The notes under the pieces are model-generated. The model made no database searches and was not told the origin of the DNA. It was given only the letters and a program-made list of their open reading frames with translations. Shown here piece after piece: positions 17,913-26,497 of a DNA stretch of 64,000 nt. The stretch is taken from NCBI GenBank assembly GCA_020634115.1, contig JACKCH010000011.1:620001-684000 (forward strand). The letters run 5' to 3'. Origin of the DNA: Anaerolineaceae bacterium. GTDB taxonomy: Bacteria; Chloroflexota; Anaerolineae; Aggregatilineales; Phototrophicaceae. Every line of letters begins with the position of its first letter. Position 1 is the stretch's first letter. Made by a program: the position numbers and the translations under genes.

Positions 17913-18635
17913 ATGATAGCTCAAAAAGCCGGTGGCGACTCGCAAAAACGCACCATTTCTTCTGGCAACGCGGAACTCGACAGCCGTCTCGGTGGCGGCA
18001 TTCCCGCCGGTTCGCTCGTGCTGATTGAGGGCAGTTCGGGCGCGGGGAAATCCGTCCTTTCCCAACAAATCCTGAAAGGGTCATTAGCTGGCGGTAACAG
18101 CGCCACGCTCTTCACCACTGAAAACACGGTGAAAAGCCTGGTTTCGCAGATGGCGAGTATTGATCTGGATATTTTCGACTTTCTGCTGCTGGGCAAACTG
18201 CGGGCCTACCCCATTGAGCTTTCCCACCTGGGTGATGGGGCAACGACCACGCTGCTCCAGGCGATGAAGCACGAACATACCCGAGGACGTGATTTGCTGA
18301 TCGTCGACTCACTCACCCCGGCTATTGCGCACACCAATAACATGCTGCCCGTTCTCAGTTTCTTTGAGTCGAGCAAACGGCTGTGCGCCACCGGGATGAC
18401 CATCATCATCACGATTCACGCTAACGCGGTGGAGGGTGAATTCATTAACCCGCTGCGCTCGATCTGTGACGCGCACCTGGCCCTGCACACTGAACATGAC
18501 GGTCAGCGGCTCGTGAAAACCCTGGAAGTTGCCAAAATTCGCGGGGCGGCCAGTGTTACCGGCGCGATTGTGGGTTTCGATGTCGAACCCGGTTGGGGGA
18601 TGCGCGTGATCCCCATCAGTAAAGCCCGAGGGTAG
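17913..18635 (+). CDS. arlH: ArlH, KaiC-like ATPase of the archaellum motor
   Basis: 240 aa with a RecA/KaiC core: ELDSRLGGGIPAGSLVLIEG leads into Walker A GSSGAGKS (residues 40-47), TTENTVKSLVSQM follows, and Walker B is DLLIVDS (about 127-133). Length and order of motifs match archaeal ArlH, which binds ATP, forms a ring and docks on ArlI during motor assembly. Its place directly before arlI is the same as in archaea. Close relatives such as circadian KaiC have two such domains; only one is present here. Confidence 0.92.
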   Translation: MIAQKAGGDSQKRTISSGNAELDSRLGGGIPAGSLVLIEGSSGAGKSVLSQQILKGSLAGGNSATLFTTENTVKSLVSQMASIDLDIFDFLLLGKLRAYPIELSHLGDGATTTLLQAMKHEHTRGRDLLIVDSLTPAIAHTNNMLPVLSFFESSKRLCATGMTIIITIHANAVEGEFINPLRSICDAHLALHTEHDGQRLVKTLEVAKIRGAASVTGAIVGFDVEPGWGMRVIPISKARG

Positions 18636-18640
18636 TGATA

Positions 18641-20335
18641 ATGGCGCAAACAATTCTGCCTTTTCCTTTCGATTTTCAGACCAACAACGGAGACTGGAAC
18701 ACGCTCTATGCGCAATTGTCCCAACCGTTCCAGGAAGCCTGTGATGCGGCGCCGTTCCTGGCAGAATACGTCTGGCGGCTGCCGATAGACGAAATTGGCA
18801 TTCCAGAATTCTATCCTAAGCCATCGCGCAGCCTGGGCCAGCTTGAATACCGCAACCTGATTTATCCGATCAAAGATGGACTGTATGTCCACATCTACCC
18901 GGATCCCAGTGGGGTGCGCGATCATCACATCGCCATTGAACCGACGGTGGTGGTGGATATTGAATATCTGATGCCGGAAGTTGACACCAAACTCGTGACC
19001 TGGGCCGAGGAAATCGGACGGCTGGAAGACAAAGAAGAGAAACGCGCCCTGCTCTACAAACTCATTGACGTGATCTGCACCACCAACCGGGCAGCGGCCA
19101 ATGGCAAGCGCCGCCCGGACAAAATCGTGGTGACACCGGCAGAACTCGAAGCGATCCGCTACCGGGTTATTCGGGATAAAATCGGCCTGGGCGTTTTACA
19201 ACCCTTGCTGCTTGACCCGAACATTGAAGACATCAGTTGCAGCGGGGTCGGCCACATTTTCATTGAGCATAAAATATTCAAAAGCGTGCAATCCTCCATC
19301 ACCTTCACCACCCACGACGATGTGGATGAATTTGCTGTCTGGCTGGGTGAATGGATTAAAAGCCCGGTCACGGTGCGTAACCCGCTGGTGGATGCCGTGC
19401 TGCCCGATGGTTCGCGTATCAACATCGTCTATGGGCGCGAAATTTCCAAGCGGGGCAGCAACTTCACCATCCGTAAGTTCAGCGATACCCCGATCAGCGT
19501 GCTGGAATTGATCGAGTTCCAAAGCCTCAACTACATGATGGCCTCGTACATTTCCCTGATGCTGGAAGCCGGGTTGAACACCTTCGTCGTGGGAGCGACG
19601 GCCTCCGGCAAGACCACGCTGCTCAACGCAATTACCGCCTTCATCAAGCCGGAAGCCAAAATCATCACGATTGAGGACACGCCGGAAGTCCAGGTGCCGC
19701 ACAAAAACTGGTTGCAGGAATCCACCCGGCACGGCAGCGGCGATAGCAAAGGCAGTGAAGTTGGCATGTTCGAACTGCTCAAAGCAGCCCTCCGGCAGCG
19801 CCCAGAAATGATTATCGTCGGTGAAATCCGTAGTGTGGAAGCAGTGGTCGCCTTCCAGGCCATGCAGACCGGTCACGGTGTAATGTCCACTTTCCACGCG
19901 GCGTCAGTGGAAAAACTGATCCAGCGTCTGACCGGCGACCCGATCAACATCCCCAAAACCTACATTGATAACCTCAACCTGGCGATTATTCAGTCGGCAG
20001 TCCGTCTGGCCGATGGCCGCAGCGCTCGCCGGGTGATGAGCATTAACGAAATCATCGGTTACGACCCGATTTCACAGAGTTTTTCATTCCTGGAAGCGTT
20101 CCGCTGGAATCCGGGCAACGATACTTTTGAATTCCCCGGCTACATGAACAGCTACCTGCTGGAGCAGATTATCGCGCTCAAACGCGGCATCCCGCCGCAC
20201 AAGCGCAAGTCCATTTACAACGAAGTTGAACGACGCGCTCGCATCTTTGAGAAACTGCACAAAGAGAAAGGGATCACGGATTTCCATGAGTTCTTCCAAA
20301 TCCTCAGTGAAGCAAAACACCAAGGTCTCCTTTAA
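18641..20335 (+). CDS. arlI: ArlI, archaellum assembly and rotation ATPase
   Basis: 564 aa from the ATG at 18641 (GAGGG eight bases upstream); a GTG at 18635 overlapping the arlH stop is possible. It is a type II/IV secretion ATPase: N-terminal domain, then Walker A GATASGKTT (about residues 317-325), the Asp box around IITIEDTPEVQVPHKN, Walker B MIIVGEIRS (about 390-398) and the His box TGHGVMSTFHAAS. Its architecture is of the ArlI/GspE2 kind rather than TadA, and the flanking arlH and arlJ genes settle the assignment. It drives both filament assembly and rotation in archaea. Confidence 0.93.
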   Translation: MAQTILPFPFDFQTNNGDWNTLYAQLSQPFQEACDAAPFLAEYVWRLPIDEIGIPEFYPKPSRSLGQLEYRNLIYPIKDGLYVHIYPDPSGVRDHHIAIEPTVVVDIEYLMPEVDTKLVTWAEEIGRLEDKEEKRALLYKLIDVICTTNRAAANGKRRPDKIVVTPAELEAIRYRVIRDKIGLGVLQPLLLDPNIEDISCSGVGHIFIEHKIFKSVQSSITFTTHDDVDEFAVWLGEWIKSPVTVRNPLVDAVLPDGSRINIVYGREISKRGSNFTIRKFSDTPISVLELIEFQSLNYMMASYISLMLEAGLNTFVVGATASGKTTLLNAITAFIKPEAKIITIEDTPEVQVPHKNWLQESTRHGSGDSKGSEVGMFELLKAALRQRPEMIIVGEIRSVEAVVAFQAMQTGHGVMSTFHAASVEKLIQRLTGDPINIPKTYIDNLNLAIIQSAVRLADGRSARRVMSINEIIGYDPISQSFSFLEAFRWNPGNDTFEFPGYMNSYLLEQIIALKRGIPPHKRKSIYNEVERRARIFEKLHKEKGITDFHEFFQILSEAKHQGLL

Positions 20336-21773
20336 GCCGGTTGCGCCGTTTCAACTGTTCTACCAGTTGACCTATATGTCGGCGATGGCCTCCGCCGGGA
20401 TTACGCGCAGCAAGCTGTTTGAGCTGGCAGCGACCTCGCCCTCAAAAGCGGCGGTCTATTTCGCCGCCATCAATACGTTGGTGGACGAGTTCCGCTATGA
20501 CTACCCGGAAGCCTGCCGGATGATTGGTGTCAAAGCCAAGTCGAACAACATGCGCAGCTTCCTGCTGCGGCTGTCCGACGCGCTGCGTTCCGGCGAACCG
20601 ATGCCCGATTTTCTGGCGCGGGAGGCCGAAGCCCAGGGCGAAGACTACGAAAACCGCTATGAACGCGATCTGGAATCGCTCAAGCAGTGGTCAAATGCCT
20701 TCTCCTCGATTGTGATTTCGGTAGCGCTCATCATCATCATTCAGGTGATTTCATCCATGATTCAGACCTTGAACATCGGCATGATTACCGGCCTGATTGT
20801 CACCGGTGTGATGATGAGTGGCCTGGGCGCCTGGATTATCTACCGTTCGGCCCCGGCGGAAATCCTGACGGTCAAACCGTCCGAAGGGTCACAGGAACAG
20901 AAGCGGGCCATGCGCTGGTTTCGGATCCTCTTCCCACTGGGCACGGTGGCGGCGGTGCTGCTCAACCTGCTCGGCGTACACCTGGGAATCATCCTCATCA
21001 TGCTCGCCGCGGTGATGCTGCCAGTGGGGATTATGAGCATGTTGAGTGACCGGATTACCAATAAGAAAGATGAGGAAATCAGTACTTTCCTGCGGTCTTC
21101 GGGTGGCATGGCGACGGCCAGCGGCTCAACATTGAAGCAGGCACTCACCAAGATTGACCTGAGTTCTTTCCCCACCCTGGAAAAAGATATTGACCGCCTG
21201 AGCAAACGGCTGCAAGCCCTGGTTGATCCGGAAATCTGCTGGCATAAGTTCGGCCTGGAATCGGGCAGCAAACTGATTAGCGAAGTCATCGACATCTTCT
21301 ACGGTGCGATCAAAATCGGTGGCGACCCGGAACGGGTCGGTTATCTCTGCTCGCTGTTCGCCGCCAAAACCGCACAGCTTCGCGCGAAACGGCGCTTGAT
21401 TGCCGGGACATTCTCCGGGCTGTCCACCGTCATGCACGGCGTCGTTGCTGGACTCATGGTGTTTGTGCTGTCTATCGTCACGAACTTCACCGAGATGGTC
21501 ACTTCGATGATGCCGCAGAGTGACGCTGCGGCTGAAGGTCAGCGGTCGGTCAATATGGGCTTAACCAGCATTACGCCCGCCGACCTGCAATTTCTGGCGG
21601 CGATTACAGTGGTCATGGTACTGCTGCTGGCGATCGTGAGTGCCGCCGCGATCATCTTCACCGATGGGGGCTACAAGCTCAAGGTGAATCTGTATATGGC
21701 GCTGGATGTCTTTATTTCTGGGGTGAGCTTCATTGTGGTGCCACCAATGGTGATGGGGATTTTGCGAGGGTAG
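20286..21773 (+). CDS. arlJ: ArlJ, polytopic membrane platform protein
   Basis: 495 aa from the ATG at 20286, which lies inside the end of arlI (50-bp overlap in another frame). A basic Ser/Lys-rich N-terminus and cytoplasmic region (about 20-130) precede several membrane helices (VISVALIIIIQVISSMIQTL; the segment around VAAVLLNLLGVHLGIILIML), a second cytoplasmic region with GGMATASGSTLKQAL, and further helices. This duplicated TadC/GspF-like arrangement is that of ArlJ, the transmembrane base on which ArlI works. The overlap implies translational coupling. Confidence 0.9.
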   Translation: MSSSKSSVKQNTKVSFKPVAPFQLFYQLTYMSAMASAGITRSKLFELAATSPSKAAVYFAAINTLVDEFRYDYPEACRMIGVKAKSNNMRSFLLRLSDALRSGEPMPDFLAREAEAQGEDYENRYERDLESLKQWSNAFSSIVISVALIIIIQVISSMIQTLNIGMITGLIVTGVMMSGLGAWIIYRSAPAEILTVKPSEGSQEQKRAMRWFRILFPLGTVAAVLLNLLGVHLGIILIMLAAVMLPVGIMSMLSDRITNKKDEEISTFLRSSGGMATASGSTLKQALTKIDLSSFPTLEKDIDRLSKRLQALVDPEICWHKFGLESGSKLISEVIDIFYGAIKIGGDPERVGYLCSLFAAKTAQLRAKRRLIAGTFSGLSTVMHGVVAGLMVFVLSIVTNFTEMVTSMMPQSDAAAEGQRSVNMGLTSITPADLQFLAAITVVMVLLLAIVSAAAIIFTDGGYKLKVNLYMALDVFISGVSFIVVPPMVMGILRG

Positions 21774-21777
21774 CGAT

Positions 21778-22296
21778 ATGTCGCTGATTGATGTCATTCT
21801 CCAACAGAAAATTGTCCTCATCAGTATTGTTTTCGCGCTGGTTCCTCTGCTGGCGGCGGCAGTCCTTATCATCCTGCCCCGACTGCGGCGGGCGAAGCGG
21901 CGCAAAGCGCAACGGGCGGCGGAACAAGCAGCACAAGCCACGCCCGAACCAGAAACCATCCGGCGGACGGCCACGCCTGAACAAGTAGCAGCCTCTCCAC
22001 TGGCGCAGATGAGTAACCCGCCCGGTCAGCCGGTGTCTCCCGGCGGAAGTACCACCACGCCCCCAACCGAAACAACTGTACAACCGGAGGCGCAGGAAGC
22101 CAACGCTACAGCCGCTGGACAGTCCGGCAGTCCAGCAGGTGGCAGCGGCCTGAATGACCTTCTGAGCATCTTTGACGAGGCCGATGACAACAATGATCGT
22201 CAAGTCTTGCTTGAAGGATTAGAGAATATTGATATGGCCCAGTTAGCAATCCTGAGCCAGGAGGTTGCTGTTCAATTGCGCCCGCAGGTGCAATAA
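21778..22296 (+). CDS. Single-TM protein of unknown function in the archaellum operon
   Basis: 172 aa, starting 4 bp after arlJ. One membrane helix near the N-terminus (VLISIVFALVPLLAAAVLII) is followed by a very basic segment (RLRRAKRRKAQRA), about 80 residues of low-complexity Pro/Thr/Ala/Gln sequence, and a helical C-terminal domain (LNDLLSIFDEADDNNDRQVL and on). The charge pattern puts the bulk in the cytoplasm. I do not recognise a family. Tight spacing within the operon suggests a role in motor assembly or in signalling to ArlH/ArlJ, unproved. Confidence 0.65.
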   Translation: MSLIDVILQQKIVLISIVFALVPLLAAAVLIILPRLRRAKRRKAQRAAEQAAQATPEPETIRRTATPEQVAASPLAQMSNPPGQPVSPGGSTTTPPTETTVQPEAQEANATAAGQSGSPAGGSGLNDLLSIFDEADDNNDRQVLLEGLENIDMAQLAILSQEVAVQLRPQVQ

Positions 22297-22313
22297 CGGC
22301 TGAGGAGGGAATC

Positions 22314-23996
22314 ATGCAACCCAGAACGCAGGATGAAATCAAGAAAGTCACCTCGGAACTCAGCGACGAATTTGCCCGTGAGTTGCTCAAGTTAGACGCG
22401 GATGTCCCCTACATCCCGGTTCCGCACCCGTACCCAGCGGCTGAACACGCCGTCTGGCGGGTCCGTCTCGACCTGGCGTTTGACTCAGGGGTTCGCATGG
22501 GGCTGGATATCAACGATGAAATCGAGATAGGCCGGGGCGGTACTGAGGCGAATGTCATCACACTTTTTCCGGATATTGACATCGAGAAGCTGGGCGTCTC
22601 CCGTAGCCACGCTCGCCTCTCGCCGACGGCGGCCAAGCTGTTCATTATGGACCTGAACAGTACGAACGGTACGGCCGTGAATGGCCGTCGGGTCAGTGCG
22701 AATGTCCCCCAAACCCTATCTCATGGGGATTACCTGAAGCTGGGGAGACTGGAATTTATCATTCGCATTATCCAGCGCCCCAAAGGGTATATCCCCATGC
22801 CTCGCAGTCAGGCTGACCTGGTGGACATTCTGCCCACCATTGGTCGCGCCATTACTTCCCAACTGAACCGCAGTGAAGTACTCAAAGCCGTGATGGATGC
22901 GCTCTTCACCCACATGGAAACCGATGAAGTCAGCATCTGGTTGGTCGATGACCAGACCGGGGAACTCTTTCAAGAAGCTGGCCGGGGTCTCGATAACGAG
23001 GAAATTAAGCGGCTGCCGGTGACCGATACGCTGGCCGGTCAGGTGATTGAATCCGGCCAACCATTGCGGGTGAACCGCCAGAAAAATGACGAACTCGTCA
23101 AAGTGAAAACCGGCTATCTGGTTGAAGCACTGCTGTATGTCCCGCTCGTGCTGGGTGGTGTCACCTTCGGGGTCATCGCTGCCGCCCAGCATGACCCGGG
23201 AAAAATCTTCACCGATCAGGACGAGAAACTCATGATGGCAGTAGCCGAGTTCACGGCAGCAGCGCTACAGAACGCTCGCCTGTACCAGGCCGTAGATCAG
23301 GTCCTCATCTGTCGCAGTAAAATTGTCTCGGCACTGCATTCCATCCTTTCCTATGACCTGCGCTCCATGCTGAATGCCACCCTCGGGTATGCCGGACTGC
23401 TGCACAGCTACCCACTGGATGAGGAAGTGGTCGAAATCATCAACGATATCGTCGTCAGCAGTCAGGCGATGAACAACCTGATTGAACAACTGACCGAAAT
23501 CACGGCGCTGAGTGAAGCCTCCACCATGCGTCATGAACCCACCGACCTGATTGACATCGTTCAACGCGCGGTGAGCAACCTGACACGCACCGCCGATGCG
23601 AAATCCGTGCAGCTTGACCTCCATGTCATGGGCGAACCCTATATGATCCTCAGCGACAGTCACTACCTGTATCGCGCCGTTTTGAATCTGGTTGATAACG
23701 CTGTGAAATTTTCCCCACCCGCCGGGCTGGTTTCGATTACACTCGCCTTTAGCCTTTCTGACCTGATTATCCGTGTCCAGGACAGTGGGCCGGGGATACC
23801 CGAGGAACACCTGCCCTATCTTTTTGAGAAGTACTTCCGGGGTAAAACCATTGATAACGGGAGCTCCAGTTTGGGGCTGGGGCTGGAACTCGTCCGGGCA
23901 ACGGTTGAGGGACTGCATGGGACGGTTCTGGCACGCAACCACGAAGACGGCGGCGCGGAATTCATCATCACCCTACCGGCGACAACGGTGAAATAG
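22314..23996 (+). CDS. FHA-GAF-histidine-kinase-like protein lacking the phospho-acceptor His
   Basis: 560 aa from the ATG after GAGGAGGGAATC-like leader. Domains: FHA (about residues 55-150; EIGRGG, VSRSHARLS, DLNSTNGT), GAF (about 165-325), a HisKA-like helix pair (about 330-400) and an HATPase domain (about 430-555; N box NLVDNA, G1 DSGPGIP, G2 GLGLELV). At the H-box the usual SHELR is SYDLR, so the His is a Tyr (Tyr347). Without it ordinary autophosphorylation is unlikely. FHA domains bind phospho-threonine; an FHA protein (ArnA) regulates the archaellum in Sulfolobus, so a regulatory role here is plausible but inferred. Confidence 0.85.
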   Translation: MQPRTQDEIKKVTSELSDEFARELLKLDADVPYIPVPHPYPAAEHAVWRVRLDLAFDSGVRMGLDINDEIEIGRGGTEANVITLFPDIDIEKLGVSRSHARLSPTAAKLFIMDLNSTNGTAVNGRRVSANVPQTLSHGDYLKLGRLEFIIRIIQRPKGYIPMPRSQADLVDILPTIGRAITSQLNRSEVLKAVMDALFTHMETDEVSIWLVDDQTGELFQEAGRGLDNEEIKRLPVTDTLAGQVIESGQPLRVNRQKNDELVKVKTGYLVEALLYVPLVLGGVTFGVIAAAQHDPGKIFTDQDEKLMMAVAEFTAAALQNARLYQAVDQVLICRSKIVSALHSILSYDLRSMLNATLGYAGLLHSYPLDEEVVEIINDIVVSSQAMNNLIEQLTEITALSEASTMRHEPTDLIDIVQRAVSNLTRTADAKSVQLDLHVMGEPYMILSDSHYLYRAVLNLVDNAVKFSPPAGLVSITLAFSLSDLIIRVQDSGPGIPEEHLPYLFEKYFRGKTIDNGSSSLGLGLELVRATVEGLHGTVLARNHEDGGAEFIITLPATTVK

Positions 23997-24012
23997 CCGG
24001 GAGACCCTTGCG

Positions 24013-24702
24013 ATGATGATCTCGGTTGCGTTGTTTGGTGGGTTGCTTGGCTGGTTGCTGCTCCGACTTTCGGACTACTTGCTCCGTTTCGCTGGCGCGG
24101 ATCGCCCGACCACGCTACCGCATCCAGCGGGCCTCGCTCCGGCGGCCTGGGTCTGGCTAGCCGCCCACTGGCAGTCCGCCCCGGAAAACCGGCGTCTCGG
24201 ATTGGAAGTCGTGGTCGAAGTCGCCAGTGCCGTCTTTGTGGTTTGGGCCTGGTCGGTCTATGGAATATCCCAACAAACGGCGCTGATTGTCGGTGGGTAC
24301 GGGTTCTTCCTGCTCATCGCGCTGATGGACATGAAATACCGCCTCGTGCTGAATGTGCTCACCTACCCGGCCATCGCCCTGCTGCTCGTCGGCCACTTCG
24401 CCCTGAACCCGCGCTACTTCCCAAATGTGGTGATCGGCGGATTGCTGGCCTTCTCGATTTTTTACCTGGTCGCCCGCCTGAAACCCGGCGATGTCGGCGG
24501 CGGGGACATCAAGCTGGCGGCGCTAATCGGGTTCGCTTTCGGGTTTCCCCACATGCTCTGGGCCCTGATCCTTGGCGCGGGGACCGGTGCGGTGGTCGCC
24601 CTGGTCATGCTGGTTCGCCAGCAATCGGACAATAAAGCCTATATTCCCTATGCGCCGTTCCTCTGCCTGGGCGCGCTGGTCGCCCTCCTCGTGACGGTGT
24701 AA
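24013..24702 (+). CDS. GxGD prepilin/pre-archaellin peptidase (type IV prepilin peptidase family)
   Basis: 229 aa, multi-spanning membrane protein. The two catalytic aspartates are visible: Asp106 in ALMDMKYR and Asp165 in the GGGD motif (DVGGGDIKLAALIG). Such aspartyl proteases cut class III signal peptides, here presumably the archaellin at 14668. The N-terminal hydrophobic region (FGGLLGWLLLRLSDYL) recalls the start of bacterial PilD rather than archaeal ArlK/PibD, but no complete methyltransferase Cys motif is present. It is embedded between the kinase-like and PilN-like genes of the operon. Confidence 0.85.
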   Translation: MMISVALFGGLLGWLLLRLSDYLLRFAGADRPTTLPHPAGLAPAAWVWLAAHWQSAPENRRLGLEVVVEVASAVFVVWAWSVYGISQQTALIVGGYGFFLLIALMDMKYRLVLNVLTYPAIALLLVGHFALNPRYFPNVVIGGLLAFSIFYLVARLKPGDVGGGDIKLAALIGFAFGFPHMLWALILGAGTGAVVALVMLVRQQSDNKAYIPYAPFLCLGALVALLVTV

Positions 24703-24711
24703 GGAGTGGAC

Positions 24712-25329
24712 ATGAATGCCATGAATGATACTTTTGATGAAGAAACTGAAGACGCGCCACAACCATCCGGGTCACGCCTGGTCATCTGGTTGGTGATTTT
24801 CAGCCTGGCAGCCTTGTTTCTACCCCTGTTCCTGATTTCAACCAGCATCCAGGAAGAAAACCAGCAGCTTGAGGCCACTGTCACCGCCATTCAAGCCACC
24901 CTGGTCTATACCCCCGAACCGGCGGCCCAGGAACAGGCCCTACAGGATGCACTGCTCCAGGTTCGCGGGACGGTGAACGACCTGCAACCCATCATGGACG
25001 GGTTAGCCAACGCGCAGATTGACTGGATGAATGCTTTTGCCGTCATCAGCCAGTATGACACCACCCGCATCACGCTCACCGGCCTGACCCAGACCGAAAA
25101 TCGCCTGGTGTTGAATGGGCAGGCGATCAATGAAGATGATGTCATGGGTTACTTTCAAACCTTAGATGAGTCGCTCGTCTTCGAGCGCGTGGTGGTCCAG
25201 TCCATTACCCTGAAAAACAGCAGTGCAATCACGGCGAAACCCACCATCCGGGATGCCACCAGCACGGCTGTCCCGGATGACCGGATGACGGAATTTAACA
25301 TCCTGGTGGAACTCAAGGTAGGTGCATAA
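24712..25329 (+). CDS. PilN-like bitopic membrane protein
   Basis: 205 aa from the ATG at 24712 (AAGGAG directly upstream). A short acidic cytoplasmic N-terminus, one membrane helix (VIWLVIFSLAALFLPLFLIS), a coiled-coil-like stretch (EENQQLEATVTAIQATLV) and an external alpha/beta domain (ITLTGLTQTENRLVLNGQAI; VFERVVVQSITL). This is the layout of PilN of type IV pilus alignment complexes, which pairs with PilO encoded next. Sequence similarity is at the level of fold, so the name is provisional. Confidence 0.6.
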   Translation: MNAMNDTFDEETEDAPQPSGSRLVIWLVIFSLAALFLPLFLISTSIQEENQQLEATVTAIQATLVYTPEPAAQEQALQDALLQVRGTVNDLQPIMDGLANAQIDWMNAFAVISQYDTTRITLTGLTQTENRLVLNGQAINEDDVMGYFQTLDESLVFERVVVQSITLKNSSAITAKPTIRDATSTAVPDDRMTEFNILVELKVGA

Positions 25330-26423
25330 TGGACAGTATGGATACTGGCCCCAACCCGATCATCGGGAAGCTCTTTACCCTCCTGCCTATCCTCCTGATT
25401 GGCATGATTATTTCCGGCAATCTCCTGTTCGCGGCGGCAGTGATCTTCCCGGCCTGGCAGACCCACGAAAATCTGGCTGCTCAAGTGACCAGCGCCCAGG
25501 ACACGCTGCATACCCAGGCGGCCAGCCAGGATGAAGATCAGCAGGTCGCCATCCTGCAAAACCAGGTGGACTCCGCCCAGGCCCAGTTGGACACGCTTGC
25601 TGGGGGCTTTCTGACCACCGCCCAGGCCAACCAACTGCTCAACCAGGTGTATCAGTATGCTCAGGAGAGCCGGGTCGAAGTCGCAGCCTTACGCTCCCAA
25701 TCCCCGGCGCAATCTGGTATGACTGTGCCGCTTTACGAAGTCTGGCTCTACCGGCTTCAGGTCACCGGCGACGTGGTGGACTTGTTGAATTTCCTCGTTC
25801 ACCTGCGCGAATCCGCTGTCCCCAGTGTGTCGCTCAATAACCTGAGTATCAGCCCCAGCCAGGGCACGAATATGCTCATGCTGGATATTTCCATTTACAC
25901 CTCGGTACTGGCAACCGGAACGGCCTTGGCCGCGCTGCCCGAGGCGCCGATTATTCAAGTCGTCGTGCCGGAGGCCACGCCCGAACCGGAGACGGTATCC
26001 GGGGCAGTCTATGGCGATGGTACCGCCTTCGCCGTCCTGCCCAACGTCCTCCCCACGCCGGAGGCCACCGTGAGTGCCACCATCCTGGATACCTTACCGG
26101 TCGCGGATACCGCCTGCCCTGGCGCGCCGGAAACGCTCTTCAAAGTCGGCGATATTGCCGTTGTGGACTTCAACGAAACCGGTGCGCTTCGCATCCTGGC
26201 CCGGGTCAACGCCCCCGACCCGTATATTGAAACCCGTGCTCAGGCCTATGACAACCAGCAGCTGCTTATCCTCGCCGGACCGGTCTGTGGCACCTGGAAC
26301 GGCCAGAATATCTGGTACTGGTATGTCGAACGCGAAGGGCTGGGGAGTATTCAGGGCTGGGCCGCCGAAGCTGATCTCAACGACCGCTGGATGTGCCCCC
26401 TCTCTCTCCCCGAGTGTTCCTAA
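25329..26423 (+). CDS. PilO-like protein with a C-terminal SH3-like domain
   Basis: 364 aa; its ATG overlaps the stop of the PilN-like gene (TAATG). One N-terminal membrane helix (LPILLIGMIISGNLLFAAAV), a long coiled coil (about residues 50-100) and a ferredoxin-like domain (VWLYRLQVTGDVVDLLNFLV and on) follow the PilO pattern. After a Pro/Thr-rich linker the last ~100 residues form a separate domain (LFKVGDIAVVDFNETGALRI ... NIWYWYVEREGLGSIQGWAA) like bacterial SH3 folds, which often bind cell-wall peptides. PilN/PilO proteins connect pilus machines across the envelope; here they may do so for the archaellum. It is the last gene before a terminator. Confidence 0.65.
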   Translation: MDSMDTGPNPIIGKLFTLLPILLIGMIISGNLLFAAAVIFPAWQTHENLAAQVTSAQDTLHTQAASQDEDQQVAILQNQVDSAQAQLDTLAGGFLTTAQANQLLNQVYQYAQESRVEVAALRSQSPAQSGMTVPLYEVWLYRLQVTGDVVDLLNFLVHLRESAVPSVSLNNLSISPSQGTNMLMLDISIYTSVLATGTALAALPEAPIIQVVVPEATPEPETVSGAVYGDGTAFAVLPNVLPTPEATVSATILDTLPVADTACPGAPETLFKVGDIAVVDFNETGALRILARVNAPDPYIETRAQAYDNQQLLILAGPVCGTWNGQNIWYWYVEREGLGSIQGWAAEADLNDRWMCPLSLPECS

Positions 26424-26429
26424 ACGAAA

Positions 26430-26455
26430 GAGCGTGGGGTCGCCACGCTCCTTTC
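26430..26455. terminator. Terminator at the end of the archaellum cluster
   Basis: A stem GAGCGTGG/CCACGCTC (26430-26437 and 26443-26450) with a 5-base loop and CTTTC beyond, between convergent genes. The stem resembles the dispersed GTAGGGGC-type hairpins. Confidence 0.6.
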
Positions 26456-26497
26456 AGGTGCTGCAGATGCGGTTTACAAGATGCCCGGTGATGATCC

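Noticed and set aside
14668..21773. A Tad or ordinary type IV pilus locus instead of an archaellum
   Set aside because: Tad loci have no ArlH-type KaiC ATPase and no FlaF/G-like proteins, and the N-terminal region of the first protein follows the archaellin pattern beyond the signal helix.
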